Made by a program: the position numbers and the translations under genes
Shown here: one piece after another, positions 1-8,692 of the stretch
Numbering within the stretch: the first letter of the stretch is position 1
Layout: every line of letters begins with the position of its first letter
Notes under the pieces: generated by a model
The model's database searches: none
Told to the model about the DNA's origin: nothing
What the model saw: the letters and a program-made list of their open reading frames with translations, nothing else
Assembly (NCBI RefSeq): GCF_002246015.1
Contig: NZ_NOLJ01000003.1
Coordinates: forward strand, 557,095 to 603,687
Origin: Nostoc sp. 'Peltigera membranacea cyanobiont' 210A
GTDB lineage: Bacteria > Cyanobacteriota > Cyanobacteriia > Cyanobacteriales > Nostocaceae
Reading direction: 5' to 3'
Length of the DNA stretch: 46,593 nucleotides

Positions 1-34
1 ATAGTCCCCTCCCCGCAAGCGAGGAGGGGACTAT
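1..34. repeat. Perfect 12-bp inverted repeat at window edge
   Basis: The first 12 bases (ATAGTCCCCTCC) are the exact reverse complement of bases 23-34, with a 10-base loop. No T-run follows on either strand within a few bases, so it may be a palindromic repeat rather than an intrinsic terminator. Nothing else is recognisable up to the gene that ends at 175. Confidence 0.6.
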
Positions 35-174
35 GATGTACCTTGTATGATTAGTAAACGTTATAAACACATCTTGTTTCAGACGCCGGACTTCCCGAAA
101 CTTCTAATCTACAATTACATTTCTCTTCAAAATGTAACTAACAATATTTGTATATAATAAATAAGTCACTTTGT

Positions 175-468
175 CTATTTTCGCTTTACTGCTTCATCGT
201 ACATTTTGATTTGCTCTGGTGTTAAATCGTTTAACGTACCTGAAACTGCCTCTAAAATTAAAATACTATCTATTCTATCTATCAAATCATCATCTTTAAT
301 TTCCCTCATTTCTTCTCGTGAGAATTGTCCAAATAGTTCAACTAACATCTGGCTCATTTCCAGTTGATTTAACTTTACTTCATATAAACTATTACCTTTA
401 AATAAATTTTCCACAATTGGCGATATGCGATTGATAAGTTCTTGATGATAGCTAGAAACTTCTTGCAT
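175..468 (-). CDS. Hypothetical small protein (97 aa)
   Basis: Not recognised. The frame stays open up to a codon at 519, but I place the start at the ATG at 466-468. It is preceded by GGAGG with a 5-base spacer, an unusually good Shine-Dalgarno sequence for this window, and the upstream extension would run into a repeat element (492-594). The predicted protein begins MQEVSSYHQ, is mostly helical and acidic, and carries no obvious transmembrane segment or catalytic motif. It stands alone on the minus strand, downstream of tkt. A chance reading frame is possible but the ribosome site argues against it. Confidence 0.6.
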   Translation of the reverse strand: MQEVSSYHQELINRISPIVENLFKGNSLYEVKLNQLEMSQMLVELFGQFSREEMREIKDDDLIDRIDSILILEAVSGTLNDLTPEQIKMYDEAVKRK

Positions 469-491
469 AACTTCCTCCCAATATTTAACTA

Positions 492-594
492 ATACCAATT
501 CAATTAATGATTGCAACACATCCTTGGGTAAAGACGCGATTCATCGCGTCTCTACAAATGGTCTATTTGTCGCATTCTTTTCTCAAATTGGTAT
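492..594. repeat. MITE-like element with 9-bp inverted ends
   Basis: ATACCAATT at 492-500 is mirrored by AATTGGTAT at 586-594. Inside is a second perfect hairpin, AGACGCGAT at 532-540 and ATCGCGTCT at 543-551. The nested ends plus internal palindrome, with no coding capacity, are typical of small non-autonomous repeats in Nostoc-like genomes. That it is a mobile element is inference. Confidence 0.45.
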
Positions 595-638
595 AATTAC
601 CTCAATTATAAACAATCTCACTCAGCGCCTCTTTACAT

Positions 639-665
639 AAAAAAAGGCAGGCCTTTCAGCCCACC
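639..665 (-). terminator. Intrinsic terminator of tkt
   Basis: Read on the minus strand, GGTGGGCT (665-658) and GGCCTGCC (653-646) form an 8-bp stem with G-U pairs, closed by a GAAA tetraloop and followed by seven T. It lies 31 bases beyond the tkt stop codon, the classic position for a Rho-independent terminator. Confidence 0.8.
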
Positions 666-695
666 CCAAACTATTTTGAGAATATTCTGTTGCTA

Positions 696-2723
696 TTAAC
701 CCAACAATTGTTTAGCCTTAGCTAACACATTATCAACGCTAAAACCAAACTTCTCTAAACAAACACCGCCTGGAGCCGAAGCACCAAAGCGATCGATACT
801 AACGCAATCGCCTTCAGTACCCACGTATTTGTGCCAACCGAAACTAGCGGCAGCTTCTACAGACAAACGCTTGGTAACAGCTTTTGGCAGAATGGACTCT
901 TTATAAGCCGCATCCTGTGCTTCAAACAGTTCCCATGAAGGTAGCGAAACAACACGAACTTTCTTGCCTTCAGCCTTAAGTTTTTCGGCGGCGCCAACGG
1001 CGAGGCTCAATTCTGAACCAGTACCAATCAGGATGATATCGGGTGTACCTTCGCTATCCACTACGGTGTATCCACCCTTTGCTACGCCCTCAACCGATGT
1101 ACCAGCCAAGTTGGGAACGTTTTGACGGGTGAACGCCAATAGAGACGGAGCGTTTTGCTTCGCTTTTTCAATCGCTATTTTATAAGCGCCAGAGGTTTCG
1201 TTCCCGTCTGCGGGACGAAACACTAATAAATTAGGAATAGCTCGCAAGGAAGCTAGAGTTTCAATGGGTTGGTGTGTGGGGCCATCTTCACCTTGTCCAA
1301 TGGAATCATGAGTCATCACCCAAATCGAGCCAGCTTGAGAAAGGGCGGATAAGCGGATTGCAGCACGCATGTAATCTGTGAAGATCAAGAAGGTAGCACC
1401 GTAGGGGATTAATCCTGAAGTGTGCAGCGCTATACCATTACAGATTGCGCCCATAGCATGTTCCCGCACACCAAAGTGGATGTTGGGGTTTTCATAGTGC
1501 CCTTTTTGGAAGTCGCCCTTGCCCTTGATTTCGGTCAAGTTGGAGTGGGTTAAGTCAGCCGAACCACCAATCAATTCAGGTAATACCGCCGCCAGTTTGT
1601 TGAGGCAGGTTTCTGAGTGTTTACGGGTGGGTAGTCCTTTGTCTTCGGGGGTGTAGGTGGGTAGTACCTTATCCCAACCGTCGGGTAGCTTGCCGCTTAG
1701 GTAACGTTCAAATTCAGCCGCTTCTTGGGCATACTTAGCTTTGTAGTCCGCAAAGGTTTTGTTCCATTCGGTTTCGTAGCCTGCACCGCGCTCAACTGCT
1801 TTGCGTGTGTGGTTGAGGGCTTCTTCGGGTATTACGAAAGGTTCGTATTCCCAACCCAAATTTTTCCGAGTCAAGGCAATTTCGTCTCCACCAAGGGCAG
1901 CGCCGTGAACGCCAGCAGTGTTTGCTTTATTGGGGGAACCGTAACCAATAATGGTTGTTACTTTGATGAAAGAAGGCTTATCGGTGACAGCTTTAGCCGC
2001 TTCAATTGCTTTAGCGATCGCTTCTAAATCGGTATTGCCATCTTCAACGTGGAGAACGTGCCAACCGTAAGCTTCAAACCGCTTGGAAACATCTTCGGTG
2101 AATGCCACATCTGTGGAACCGTCGATGGAAATGTGGTTGTCGTCGTACAGAGCGATGAGTTTGCCTAATCCCAAGTGTCCTGCAAAAGAACAAGCTTCAC
2201 CAGAAATTCCTTCCATGTTGCAACCGTCACCTACAATTACGTAGGTGTAATGGTCAACAATCTTGGTATCGGGTTTGTTAAATTTTGCGGCAAGGTGCGC
2301 TTCGGCGATCGCTAAACCGACTCCATTGGCAATTCCTTGACCCAAGGGGCCAGTTGTGACTTCCACGCCTGGGGTCATGAAGTTTTCGGGGTGTCCAGGG
2401 GTTTTGGATTCCCATTGACGGAATTGCTTGATATCTTCAATGGTGACGCTATCGTAGCCTGTCAGATACAGTAGGGCGTACTGCAACATCGAGCCATGAC
2501 CGGCAGATAAGACAAAGCGATCGCGGTTAAACCATTTGGGATTCTTGGGATTAAACTTCAAAAAGCGATCCCAGAGGACAAAAGCCATCGGAGCCGCGCC
2601 CATTGGTAGTCCTGGGTGTCCCGATTTTGCCTTTTCTACGGCATCAATAGCCAAGAAGCGGATCGAGTTAATAGCCAGTTCTTCGACGGACAATTCTTTG
2701 GCGGATTGGGTTGCAACAGTCAT
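696..2723 (-). CDS. tkt: Transketolase
   Basis: Transketolase moves two-carbon ketol units between sugar phosphates with thiamine diphosphate, serving the Calvin cycle and the pentose phosphate pathway in the cytoplasm. The 675-residue protein has the family's full length. The N-terminal half holds the ThDP-binding stretch beginning [14 protein letters not shown] near residue 165 and running to YDDNHIS. The middle domain carries [13 protein letters not shown], and the C-terminal domain ends normally with an intact GTGSELSL segment. The ATG at 2723 follows a weak AAGAG. A clear terminator lies just downstream, and fabF upstream is 361 bp away, so it is probably a single-gene transcript. Confidence 0.97.
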   Translation of the reverse strand: MTVATQSAKELSVEELAINSIRFLAIDAVEKAKSGHPGLPMGAAPMAFVLWDRFLKFNPKNPKWFNRDRFVLSAGHGSMLQYALLYLTGYDSVTIEDIKQFRQWESKTPGHPENFMTPGVEVTTGPLGQGIANGVGLAIAEAHLAAKFNKPDTKIVDHYTYVIVGDGCNMEGISGEACSFAGHLGLGKLIALYDDNHISIDGSTDVAFTEDVSKRFEAYGWHVLHVEDGNTDLEAIAKAIEAAKAVTDKPSFIKVTTIIGYGSPNKANTAGVHGAALGGDEIALTRKNLGWEYEPFVIPEEALNHTRKAVERGAGYETEWNKTFADYKAKYAQEAAEFERYLSGKLPDGWDKVLPTYTPEDKGLPTRKHSETCLNKLAAVLPELIGGSADLTHSNLTEIKGKGDFQKGHYENPNIHFGVREHAMGAICNGIALHTSGLIPYGATFLIFTDYMRAAIRLSALSQAGSIWVMTHDSIGQGEDGPTHQPIETLASLRAIPNLLVFRPADGNETSGAYKIAIEKAKQNAPSLLAFTRQNVPNLAGTSVEGVAKGGYTVVDSEGTPDIILIGTGSELSLAVGAAEKLKAEGKKVRVVSLPSWELFEAQDAAYKESILPKAVTKRLSVEAAASFGWHKYVGTEGDCVSIDRFGASAPGGVCLEKFGFSVDNVLAKAKQLLG

Positions 2724-3084
2724 AATCTCTTGTTTTTAACGACGGGTTAGCACTCTTCGTAGCTTCTTTTGCTGGGGTTATTTTAGATTCCCCACAGTAT
2801 CCTCATCATCCCACTCCCGCTTGTCGATGGACAAGCGGGATCTCCTGAGTTTCTGGTGATAAATCAAGCAGATAATTGGGTCATGCTGAACGCTTAAGTT
2901 ATGTCGGAATGATATTTCTGATACTTTGGGCATCCCTTCGGCTTCGCTCAGGGCAAGTGGGCATTGGGCAAACGAGCAGAGTCGGATCAAACTACTGAAT
3001 TCTGAATTCTGAATTCTGCCTCCTGCCTCCTGCCTCCTGCCTCACTTCGACTACGCTCAGTGACCACCTGCCTCCTAACTTCTT
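2724..3084. other. Intergenic region tkt/fabF, repeat-rich
   Basis: This 361-bp gap has no convincing gene. A minus-strand frame of 70 codons (2778-2990) has low-complexity composition and overlaps palindromic repeat DNA (for example around 2936-2960), so I do not call it. The part nearest fabF is a heptamer array listed separately. The tkt promoter must lie here, but I cannot point to a -10 box with confidence. Confidence 0.6.
2995..3043. repeat. STRR array: seven tandem heptamers
   Basis: Three copies of CTGAATT (2995-3015) run directly into four copies of CTGCCTC (3016-3043) without losing the 7-base register. Short tandemly repeated heptamers (STRR) are a known hallmark of heterocystous cyanobacteria. 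Imperfect copies continue to about 3075, close to the fabF stop codon. Confidence 0.85.
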
Positions 3085-4335
3085 TTAAACGTATTTCTTA
3101 AACGCCAATGTGACATTATGGCCGCCAAACCCAAAGGAATTGGATATTGCCACCTCGACTTTTTGAGCGCGGCTAGAGTGAGGCACATAATCTAAGTCAC
3201 ACTCTGGATCGGGATTTTCCAGGTTGATTGTCGGTGGAATTTGGTCATTTGCGATCGCTAGTACTGTTGCGACTGCTTCAATACCTCCAGAACCGCCCAA
3301 TAAATGACCTGTCATCGATTTGGTGGAGCTAATTGCCACCTTATAGGCGTGTTCTCCCAAGGCTTTTTTGATTGCTGAGGTTTCAGTTGAATCATTAGCC
3401 GGGGTGCTAGTGCCGTGGGCGTTAATATAGCTAATTTGTTCGGGAGTTATGCCAGCATCTTTAAGAGCTAGTTCGATCGCTCTAGCGGCTCCGAGTCCAC
3501 CGGGTACGGGGGAGGTGATGTGGTAGGCATCACAGGTCATGCCATAACCGATCATTTCGGCATAAATGTGAGCGCCGCGACTTAGGGCGTGTTGCAGTTC
3601 TTCTAGAATTAAAATTCCTGAACCTTCACCCAAAACAAATCCGTTGCGATCGCGGTCAAAGGGACGGCAAGCGTGAGCCGGGTCATCATTGTTAAAAGAG
3701 AGTGCTTTGCAAGCGGCGAACCCAGCTATCGACAAGGGTGTGACAGCTGACTCCGTTCCCCCGCAAATCATCGCCTGGGCATATCCCCCTTGAATTAAGC
3801 GAAAAGCATCTCCAATGGCGTTGGAACCAGCGGCGCAGGCAGTTACAGGACAAGAGTTTGGCCCTTTAGCACCCGTATGGATTGCCGTTAATCCTGCGGC
3901 CATATTGGCGATCATCATCGGAATCATGAATGGACTACAGCGATCGGGGCCACGGTTGAGGTAGATAGTTTGCTGGTCTTCTAATACCTTAATGCCACCA
4001 ACCCCAGAACCGATCATCACACCTACCTGTTCTGCATTCAGGTCATTGATCGCTAACTCCGAGTTAGTTAGAGCCTGTTTTGCTGCCGCAACCCCAAATT
4101 GGGAAAATCGATCCATGCGCTTGGCCTCTTTGCGCTCCAAGTAATCATGCGGATCGAAGTTTTTTACCTCACCAGCAATCCGGCAATCATGGCGAGACGC
4201 ATCAAATAATGTGATGTAGTCAATGCCATTGCGTCCACTCAATAATCCATTCCAATATTCTGTTGCTGTATTACCTATAGGTGTAATCGCGCCAACACCA
4301 GTTACAACAACGCGTTTACGTGTATGATCTGTCAT
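3085..4335 (-). CDS. fabF: Beta-ketoacyl-ACP synthase II
   Basis: FabF condenses malonyl-ACP with a growing acyl-ACP in type II fatty-acid synthesis. The 416 residues match the usual length. The Cys-His-His catalytic triad is visible: Cys167 in VTACAAGSNA, His307 in NAHGTSTPAND and His344 in KSMTGHLLGGSGG. The C-terminal GFGGHN turn (NSFGFGGHNVTLAF) is also present. The N-terminus MTDHTRKRVVVTGVGAITP is typical, so I keep the ATG at 4335 although no strong ribosome site precedes it. acpP, its substrate carrier, lies upstream on the same strand 235 bp away; the acpP-fabF order is common in bacteria. Confidence 0.97.
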   Translation of the reverse strand: MTDHTRKRVVVTGVGAITPIGNTATEYWNGLLSGRNGIDYITLFDASRHDCRIAGEVKNFDPHDYLERKEAKRMDRFSQFGVAAAKQALTNSELAINDLNAEQVGVMIGSGVGGIKVLEDQQTIYLNRGPDRCSPFMIPMMIANMAAGLTAIHTGAKGPNSCPVTACAAGSNAIGDAFRLIQGGYAQAMICGGTESAVTPLSIAGFAACKALSFNNDDPAHACRPFDRDRNGFVLGEGSGILILEELQHALSRGAHIYAEMIGYGMTCDAYHITSPVPGGLGAARAIELALKDAGITPEQISYINAHGTSTPANDSTETSAIKKALGEHAYKVAISSTKSMTGHLLGGSGGIEAVATVLAIANDQIPPTINLENPDPECDLDYVPHSSRAQKVEVAISNSFGFGGHNVTLAFKKYV

Positions 4336-4570
4336 GATTCAGTTAAAAATGGCGAAAAAGCAGCAGGCAAAAAATTTGAGGTTAGCGACTAGGTACTGGT
4401 GAGCCAGCGCGGTCTTAAAGGTTTCCTTTACGAGCGACTGGCATCGGATTTGCTGACTTCAAGTGACTGTCGTTAACGTCAGCATTAGCGACATTAGCAG
4501 CGTCACGCGAAGAGTGGCTAGATATTAGAGAAAAATCTCCCCAATCCCAATCCCCAATTCCAATCCCCAG
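4336..4570. other. Spacer between acpP and fabF
   Basis: Spacer of 235 bp between two functionally linked genes. Near the acpP stop (about 4541-4568) there is a degenerate array of CAATCCC-like units of the STRR type. I see no reading frame or terminator with a T-run, so read-through from acpP into fabF is plausible but unproven. Confidence 0.5.
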
Positions 4571-4825
4571 TTAAGCTGAGGCGGTAACTTTGTTATTGAT
4601 GTAATCTACTGCGTCTTGAACGGATGTAATCTGCTCCGCAGCTTCATCGGGAATTTCGATATCAAATTCTTCTTCCAAAGCCATCACCAACTCAACAGTA
4701 TCGAGAGAATCTGCTCCCAGGTCTTCCATAAACTTGGCTTGTGGTGTGACTTTATCTGGGGGATCAACACTCAGTTGTTCGATAACGATTTTCTTGACCT
4801 TTTCAAAAAGTTCCGCTTGGCTCAT
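4571..4825 (-). CDS. acpP: Acyl carrier protein
   Basis: ACP carries acyl intermediates of fatty-acid synthesis on a 4'-phosphopantetheine arm. The 84-residue acidic protein contains the invariant GADSLD motif, with Ser40 as the attachment site, followed by the typical helix [14 protein letters not shown] and the acidic IEIPDE stretch. The ATG at 4825 is preceded by AAGGA about ten bases upstream. It sits upstream of fabF on the same strand, which fits a fatty-acid synthesis transcription unit. Confidence 0.97.
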   Translation of the reverse strand: MSQAELFEKVKKIVIEQLSVDPPDKVTPQAKFMEDLGADSLDTVELVMALEEEFDIEIPDEAAEQITSVQDAVDYINNKVTASA

Positions 4826-5248
4826 AAATAAAAGTCCTTAACCACTTGCTACGATCTGCTCTTTAGAGGAGACATTGTTTTGAGCATATACATCTTATCG
4901 TCAAGCGCGATCGCCCGCATACTTCCAAGGGTTTTTCTGTTAGAAAACCTCTCCCATTCCTAAAATAAATGGGGTAACTTTTCTGGGAACACTTGAGCAG
5001 TAGAGAGTGCTACGCCATCGCCGATACCGTGTAAATGCTTTGGTTTTCCAATTATTGCTAAAATTTTTTACAATGTCTCGACCAGTATTTACAGCCTTGC
5101 TAGCAGTTAAGAATATGTAGATGCCGCGACCCTTTAATCTAGACGCTTAAAGAGTCGCTAAACGTCAAACATCAGAACTTTAGTGCTAACAAGGGAATGA
5201 TAAAACAGTTATTGTTTAGAGCGATCGCTCTAACCCAAACATACTTCT
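4826..5248. other. Divergent intergenic region acpP / CCG-domain gene
   Basis: This 423-bp region separates two divergently transcribed genes and should hold both promoters. It contains two HIP1-containing palindromes, one near 4907-4915 and a 14-bp one at 5218-5231 (AGAGCGATCGCTCT) just before the plus-strand gene. I see no RNA gene or additional protein gene. Confidence 0.5.
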
Positions 5249-6154
5249 ATGCTACCTCAGACACTGAAATACGCTTACTTCCCTGGTTGTGTTGCTCAAG
5301 GGGCCTGTCGAGAACTTTACCAATCAACTCAAGCGCTTACCAAAGCATTGGGCATTGAACTAGTTGAACTGAAAAAAGCTGCTTGCTGCGGTTCTGGCAC
5401 ATTTAAAGAAGATTCGCAACTGCTAGAAGATACAGTCAACGCCAGAAATATTGCCCTAGCAGAAGAATTAAATCTGCCCTTACTTACCCATTGCAGCACT
5501 TGTCAAGGTGTTATCGGTCACGTCAACGAACACTTGAAAGAATGTAAGACTTCTAACCCTGTTTACATTGAACAGGTTAATGGCTTGCTACATAAAGAAG
5601 GCTGTTCGCCTTATCGCGGCAGTACTGACGTTAAACATCTTCTTTACGCCTTAGTAACAGATTACGGTTTAGAGGAAATTACCAAACGTGTTACCCGAAA
5701 GTTAACTGGATTAAAATGTGCGGCTTTTTATGGCTGTTATCTCCTCCGCGCCCAAAAATCTATGCCTTATGACGACCCTTTCCAACCGGAAGCGATGGAA
5801 AATATGTTTCGGGCGGTGGGTGCAACACCAATTTATTACCGAGGGCGGACACAATGTTGTGGTTGGCCCCTTGCTAGTTATGCCACTACCCAATCTTTTA
5901 AGATGGCGGGGATGCATATTCAGGACGCTATCGCATCTGGGGCTGACTGTATAGTTACACCTTGTCCTCTGTGCCACTTAAATTTAGATTCGCGTCAGCC
6001 AGAGGTAGAAAAGGTGATTGAACAGAAGTTAGGTTTACCAGTGTTGCATTTACCCCAGTTGATTGCTTTGGCACTTGGGGTTAGTCCAAAAGAACTGGGT
6101 TTAGACCGTCACATTGTTTCTACAAAGCCAGTGTTGGAAAAATTAGGATTTTAG
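5249..6154 (+). CDS. CCG-domain iron-sulfur protein, heterodisulfide reductase subunit B family
   Basis: The protein has two copies of the CCG (DUF224) cysteine motif. Copy one is Cys14-X31-Cys46Cys47-X34-Cys82-X2-Cys85, an exact fit to the published spacing. Copy two is Cys163-X39-Cys203Cys204-X34-Cys239-X2-Cys242. In HdrB-type proteins these cysteines bind noncubane Fe-S clusters used in electron transfer; related subunits occur in type E succinate dehydrogenases, and cyanobacterial copies are often annotated HdrB-like or SdhC. Cyanobacteria lack CoB-CoM chemistry, so a quinone or thiol-linked redox role is more likely. Length is 301 residues, with no transmembrane segment. The stop codon overlaps half of a terminator stem that has been split by the neighbouring tnpB element. 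Confidence 0.85.
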   Translation: MLPQTLKYAYFPGCVAQGACRELYQSTQALTKALGIELVELKKAACCGSGTFKEDSQLLEDTVNARNIALAEELNLPLLTHCSTCQGVIGHVNEHLKECKTSNPVYIEQVNGLLHKEGCSPYRGSTDVKHLLYALVTDYGLEEITKRVTRKLTGLKCAAFYGCYLLRAQKSMPYDDPFQPEAMENMFRAVGATPIYYRGRTQCCGWPLASYATTQSFKMAGMHIQDAIASGADCIVTPCPLCHLNLDSRQPEVEKVIEQKLGLPVLHLPQLIALALGVSPKELGLDRHIVSTKPVLEKLGF

Positions 6155-6164
6155 CTGAAACAGC

Positions 6165-7490
6165 AGAAGCCCCACGTCTCACTCTTAGGAGCGTGGGATG
6201 AATGCGAGGTAAAAACGAAACATTGTTTTTATTGATTTTCTGCGTAGCAGTAACGAGGTAAAACAAATGAGAACTTCATATCAGTACAAAATCAATCCGA
6301 ACAAAGAACAAGCAGAAAAAATTGATAACACGCTTGAAATGCTGAGATATCAGTATAATTATCTGCTTGCTCAGAGATTTGACTGGTATGAACAGAATAG
6401 ATGTCCAATAGATAGATGTCCTTTAATCTGTCACTTGCCACAACTAAAAGACAAGCCTAATTACTACAGCCAAAAAGTATCTTTAACTCAACTTAAAATA
6501 GATAAACCTTGGTACAAAAATATTCACTCTCAAGTTCTACAGGAAGTTCCAAAAAAAGTTGAGATAACTTTTGAAAGATGGTTAAAAGGTGATGTAAATG
6601 GCAAGAAATCAGGTAAACCAAGATTTAAAGGAGTTGGTCAATACAAAACATTTACGTTTCCTCAGTTCAAACGTCATCACTTCTCTGATAACATAATCAC
6701 ATTATCAAAAATAGGTGATGCAAAAGTAATTGTTCATCGTCAAATACCAGATGGATTTGATATTAAAACTGTATCTGTAACCAGAAAAGCAGATGGGTAT
6801 TATGTCACCTTAAGTCTTAACGACAAAACAATTCCAATAATTAAACCTGACTTTGACATTGATAATATTGTTGGTATTGATGTTGGGTTGATTGATTTCT
6901 TCGTTACTTCTGATAATGAAAGAATCTCAGCACCAAAGTTTTTACGCAAAGCTGAACGTAAATTAAAATCAGCACAAAGGAAAGTTTCTAGAAGAAAGAA
7001 AGGTTCTAATCGTCGTAAAAAAGCAATTAAAAAACTAGGTAAACAACATAAAAAAGTTGCAGATACTAGAAAAGATTTTCACTTCAAAACAGCTAAATCA
7101 CTTCTAGATAAATACGACGTGGTAGCTGTTGAAAAATTGAATATTAAAGGACTTGCCAAATCTAGATTGGCTAAAAGTATTAATGATGCTGGATGGGGAC
7201 AGTTTGTAACCATACTTTCAAACAAAGCCGAAAATGCTGGTTTGAAGGTAATAACTGTTAATCCAAACGGTACTAGCCAAGAATGTTCTAGTTGTGGTCA
7301 CAAAGTTAAAAAGCCGCTATCCCAGAGAATACACAATTGCCCTGTTTGTTATACGAGTTTGTGTAGGGATTTAAACGCGGCAATAAACATAAAGAACCGT
7401 GGGACGCACGGTCTTAAAGCTCGGTTAATGTCCTCATAGAGGAGTCACTGAGAAGCCCACACTCACCTGAAAGGGAGTGTGTGGAGTACG
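6165..7490 (+). mobile_element. IS200/IS605-type element carrying tnpB only
   Basis: The segment differs from its surroundings: AT-rich, without HIP1 octamers, holding only tnpB. Each end has an imperfect hairpin preceded by the same AGAAGCCC: CCCACG (6171-6176)/CGTGGG (6192-6197) on the left, CACACTC (7458-7464)/GAGTGTG (7475-7481) on the right. Subterminal hairpins without terminal inverted repeats or target duplication are the hallmark of IS200/IS605 elements. No tnpA is present, so movement would need a transposase in trans. Exact borders are approximate. The hairpin region past the tnpB stop is where the guide RNA (omegaRNA) of such elements normally lies. Confidence 0.75.
6267..7439 (+). 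CDS. tnpB: TnpB RNA-guided endonuclease
   Basis: TnpB proteins are RNA-guided DNA nucleases ancestral to Cas12. The 390 residues comprise a N-terminal helix-turn-helix/REC part (1-200) and a split RuvC nuclease. All three acidic residues are present: Asp205 in VGIDVGL, Glu289 in VAVEKLN and Asp368 in CRDLNAAINI. The zinc finger is intact (Cys340, Cys343, Cys358, Cys361). Between Asp205 and Glu289 lies a lysine/arginine-rich helix typical of RNA binding. No frameshift or stop interrupts the gene, so the nuclease could be active. The GAGG in GTAACGAGGTAAAACAAATGAG lies about 9 bases before the start. It is the only gene of its element. Confidence 0.92.
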   Translation: MRTSYQYKINPNKEQAEKIDNTLEMLRYQYNYLLAQRFDWYEQNRCPIDRCPLICHLPQLKDKPNYYSQKVSLTQLKIDKPWYKNIHSQVLQEVPKKVEITFERWLKGDVNGKKSGKPRFKGVGQYKTFTFPQFKRHHFSDNIITLSKIGDAKVIVHRQIPDGFDIKTVSVTRKADGYYVTLSLNDKTIPIIKPDFDIDNIVGIDVGLIDFFVTSDNERISAPKFLRKAERKLKSAQRKVSRRKKGSNRRKKAIKKLGKQHKKVADTRKDFHFKTAKSLLDKYDVVAVEKLNIKGLAKSRLAKSINDAGWGQFVTILSNKAENAGLKVITVNPNGTSQECSSCGHKVKKPLSQRIHNCPVCYTSLCRDLNAAINIKNRGTHGLKARLMSS

Positions 7491-7500
7491 TCACATAACT
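7400..7500 (+). ncRNA. Putative omegaRNA (TnpB guide RNA) region
   Basis: In IS200/IS605 elements the guide RNA for TnpB derives from the end of the tnpB message and the right end, with the guide just outside the element. Here the last tnpB codons are followed by the hairpin at 7456-7484 and then the element boundary. The location follows from family knowledge; the RNA ends are not visible from sequence alone. Confidence 0.4.
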
Positions 7501-7506
7501 TTCAGC

Positions 7507-8559
7507 TTATTCATTGCTATTTTTGAATTGACGTTGCAATTGTTTTAGCGATTGATACATATCTGGCAGACGACCATAAACAGCACATACCTTGAGATAT
7601 AGTTTGTAAGGCAGGGCTGGAGTTCCGCAGACAACTTCTCCTGGTGCAACATCGCTGTGAATTCCAGTTTGAGCAGATGTCATCGACCCATCTCCCATCT
7701 TCACTTGATTGACTATTCCTGTTTGTCCAGCTAAAATAACGCGATTTCCCAGTTTAACACCTCCGGCCATGCCAACCTGACCTGCGATCGCACAGCCAGA
7801 ACCGATTTGGCAACCATGACCTATTTGCACTAAGCTATCAATTACTGTATTGCGACCGACCCGTGTTTCTCCCACTGCTGGGCGGTCAATACCAGTGTTA
7901 CAGCCAACTTCTACACCATCTTCTAAGACTGTATAGCCTGATTGTTCCATTTTGAACCAACCAGTACGGGTGGGAACAAAACCAAAGCCTTCTGCACCAA
8001 TGACAGCACCACTGTGAATGACGCAATCTGCACCGATACGGGTGCGTTCGTGGATGGTACAGTTGGCGTGTAAGGTGGTGCGATCGCCTATTTTGGCATC
8101 TGGATAAATCACTACATTGGGATGAATGATTGCACCATTACCAATTTCTACCCCTTGTTGAATCACAGCATGGGGGCCAATATAAACATCACTACCAACT
8201 TTTGCGGTGGAGTGAATCACAGCGGTGGGATGAATTTCTGGGGTAGGGCGATATGGTTGATAAAAAAGTGCGATCGCTTTGGCAAACAATAATCGCGGAT
8301 CTGGGGTTGCTAGCCAGACAATACCCTTCTCTTGTGCAAGCGCCTGTAATTTTTCGTCCTGGGGCAAAATTAAAGCACTAGCATTGGTATTGCCGACAAA
8401 AGATTTAAATTTTGCACTTTCTAGGTAAGCGATCGTACCGTTGGTAGCTTCATCAATGGCTGCTACCCCTGTAATTTCTGGGTCTTGGTCTGGGTTACTA
8501 GTCAGGCTATGATTGGTAGCCGCGTCACCAAATTGACGGAGGATTTCGCTGAATTTCAT
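7507..8559 (-). CDS. lpxD: UDP-3-O-acylglucosamine N-acyltransferase
   Basis: LpxD adds the second acyl chain to UDP-3-O-acylglucosamine in lipid A synthesis. The 350-residue protein has the N-terminal uridine-binding domain (about 1-105) and a left-handed beta-helix of hexapeptide repeats (about 106-320), ending in a helical tail. The catalytic histidine is His248 in SLVQIGHGCQIG. Length is normal. The ATG at 8559 lacks a strong ribosome site. No other lpx gene is adjacent, so this could be a stand-alone copy rather than the one in a core lpx cluster; that needs the rest of the genome. Its 3' end abuts the tnpB element. Confidence 0.93.
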   Translation of the reverse strand: MKFSEILRQFGDAATNHSLTSNPDQDPEITGVAAIDEATNGTIAYLESAKFKSFVGNTNASALILPQDEKLQALAQEKGIVWLATPDPRLLFAKAIALFYQPYRPTPEIHPTAVIHSTAKVGSDVYIGPHAVIQQGVEIGNGAIIHPNVVIYPDAKIGDRTTLHANCTIHERTRIGADCVIHSGAVIGAEGFGFVPTRTGWFKMEQSGYTVLEDGVEVGCNTGIDRPAVGETRVGRNTVIDSLVQIGHGCQIGSGCAIAGQVGMAGGVKLGNRVILAGQTGIVNQVKMGDGSMTSAQTGIHSDVAPGEVVCGTPALPYKLYLKVCAVYGRLPDMYQSLKQLQRQFKNSNE

Positions 8560-8692
8560 TGTTGGGTGTGTTCAAAATTGATCTACAATCGCAAGATAAT
8601 TTTCCCTCTTTATGCTCCAATAGAATAATTTTGTAGATGCGTAGTGATAAAACAATCAGACTGTTCCTAGCTTCGCTTCAGGTTGGATTACT

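Noticed and set aside
2778..2990. Minus-strand frame of 70 codons between tkt and fabF
   Set aside because: Made largely of dispersed repeat DNA (the ALSEAEGMPKVSE part comes from a common repeat), with no ribosome site.
2995..3043. CRISPR-like short repeats
   Set aside because: Seven-base units without spacers are STRR sequences.
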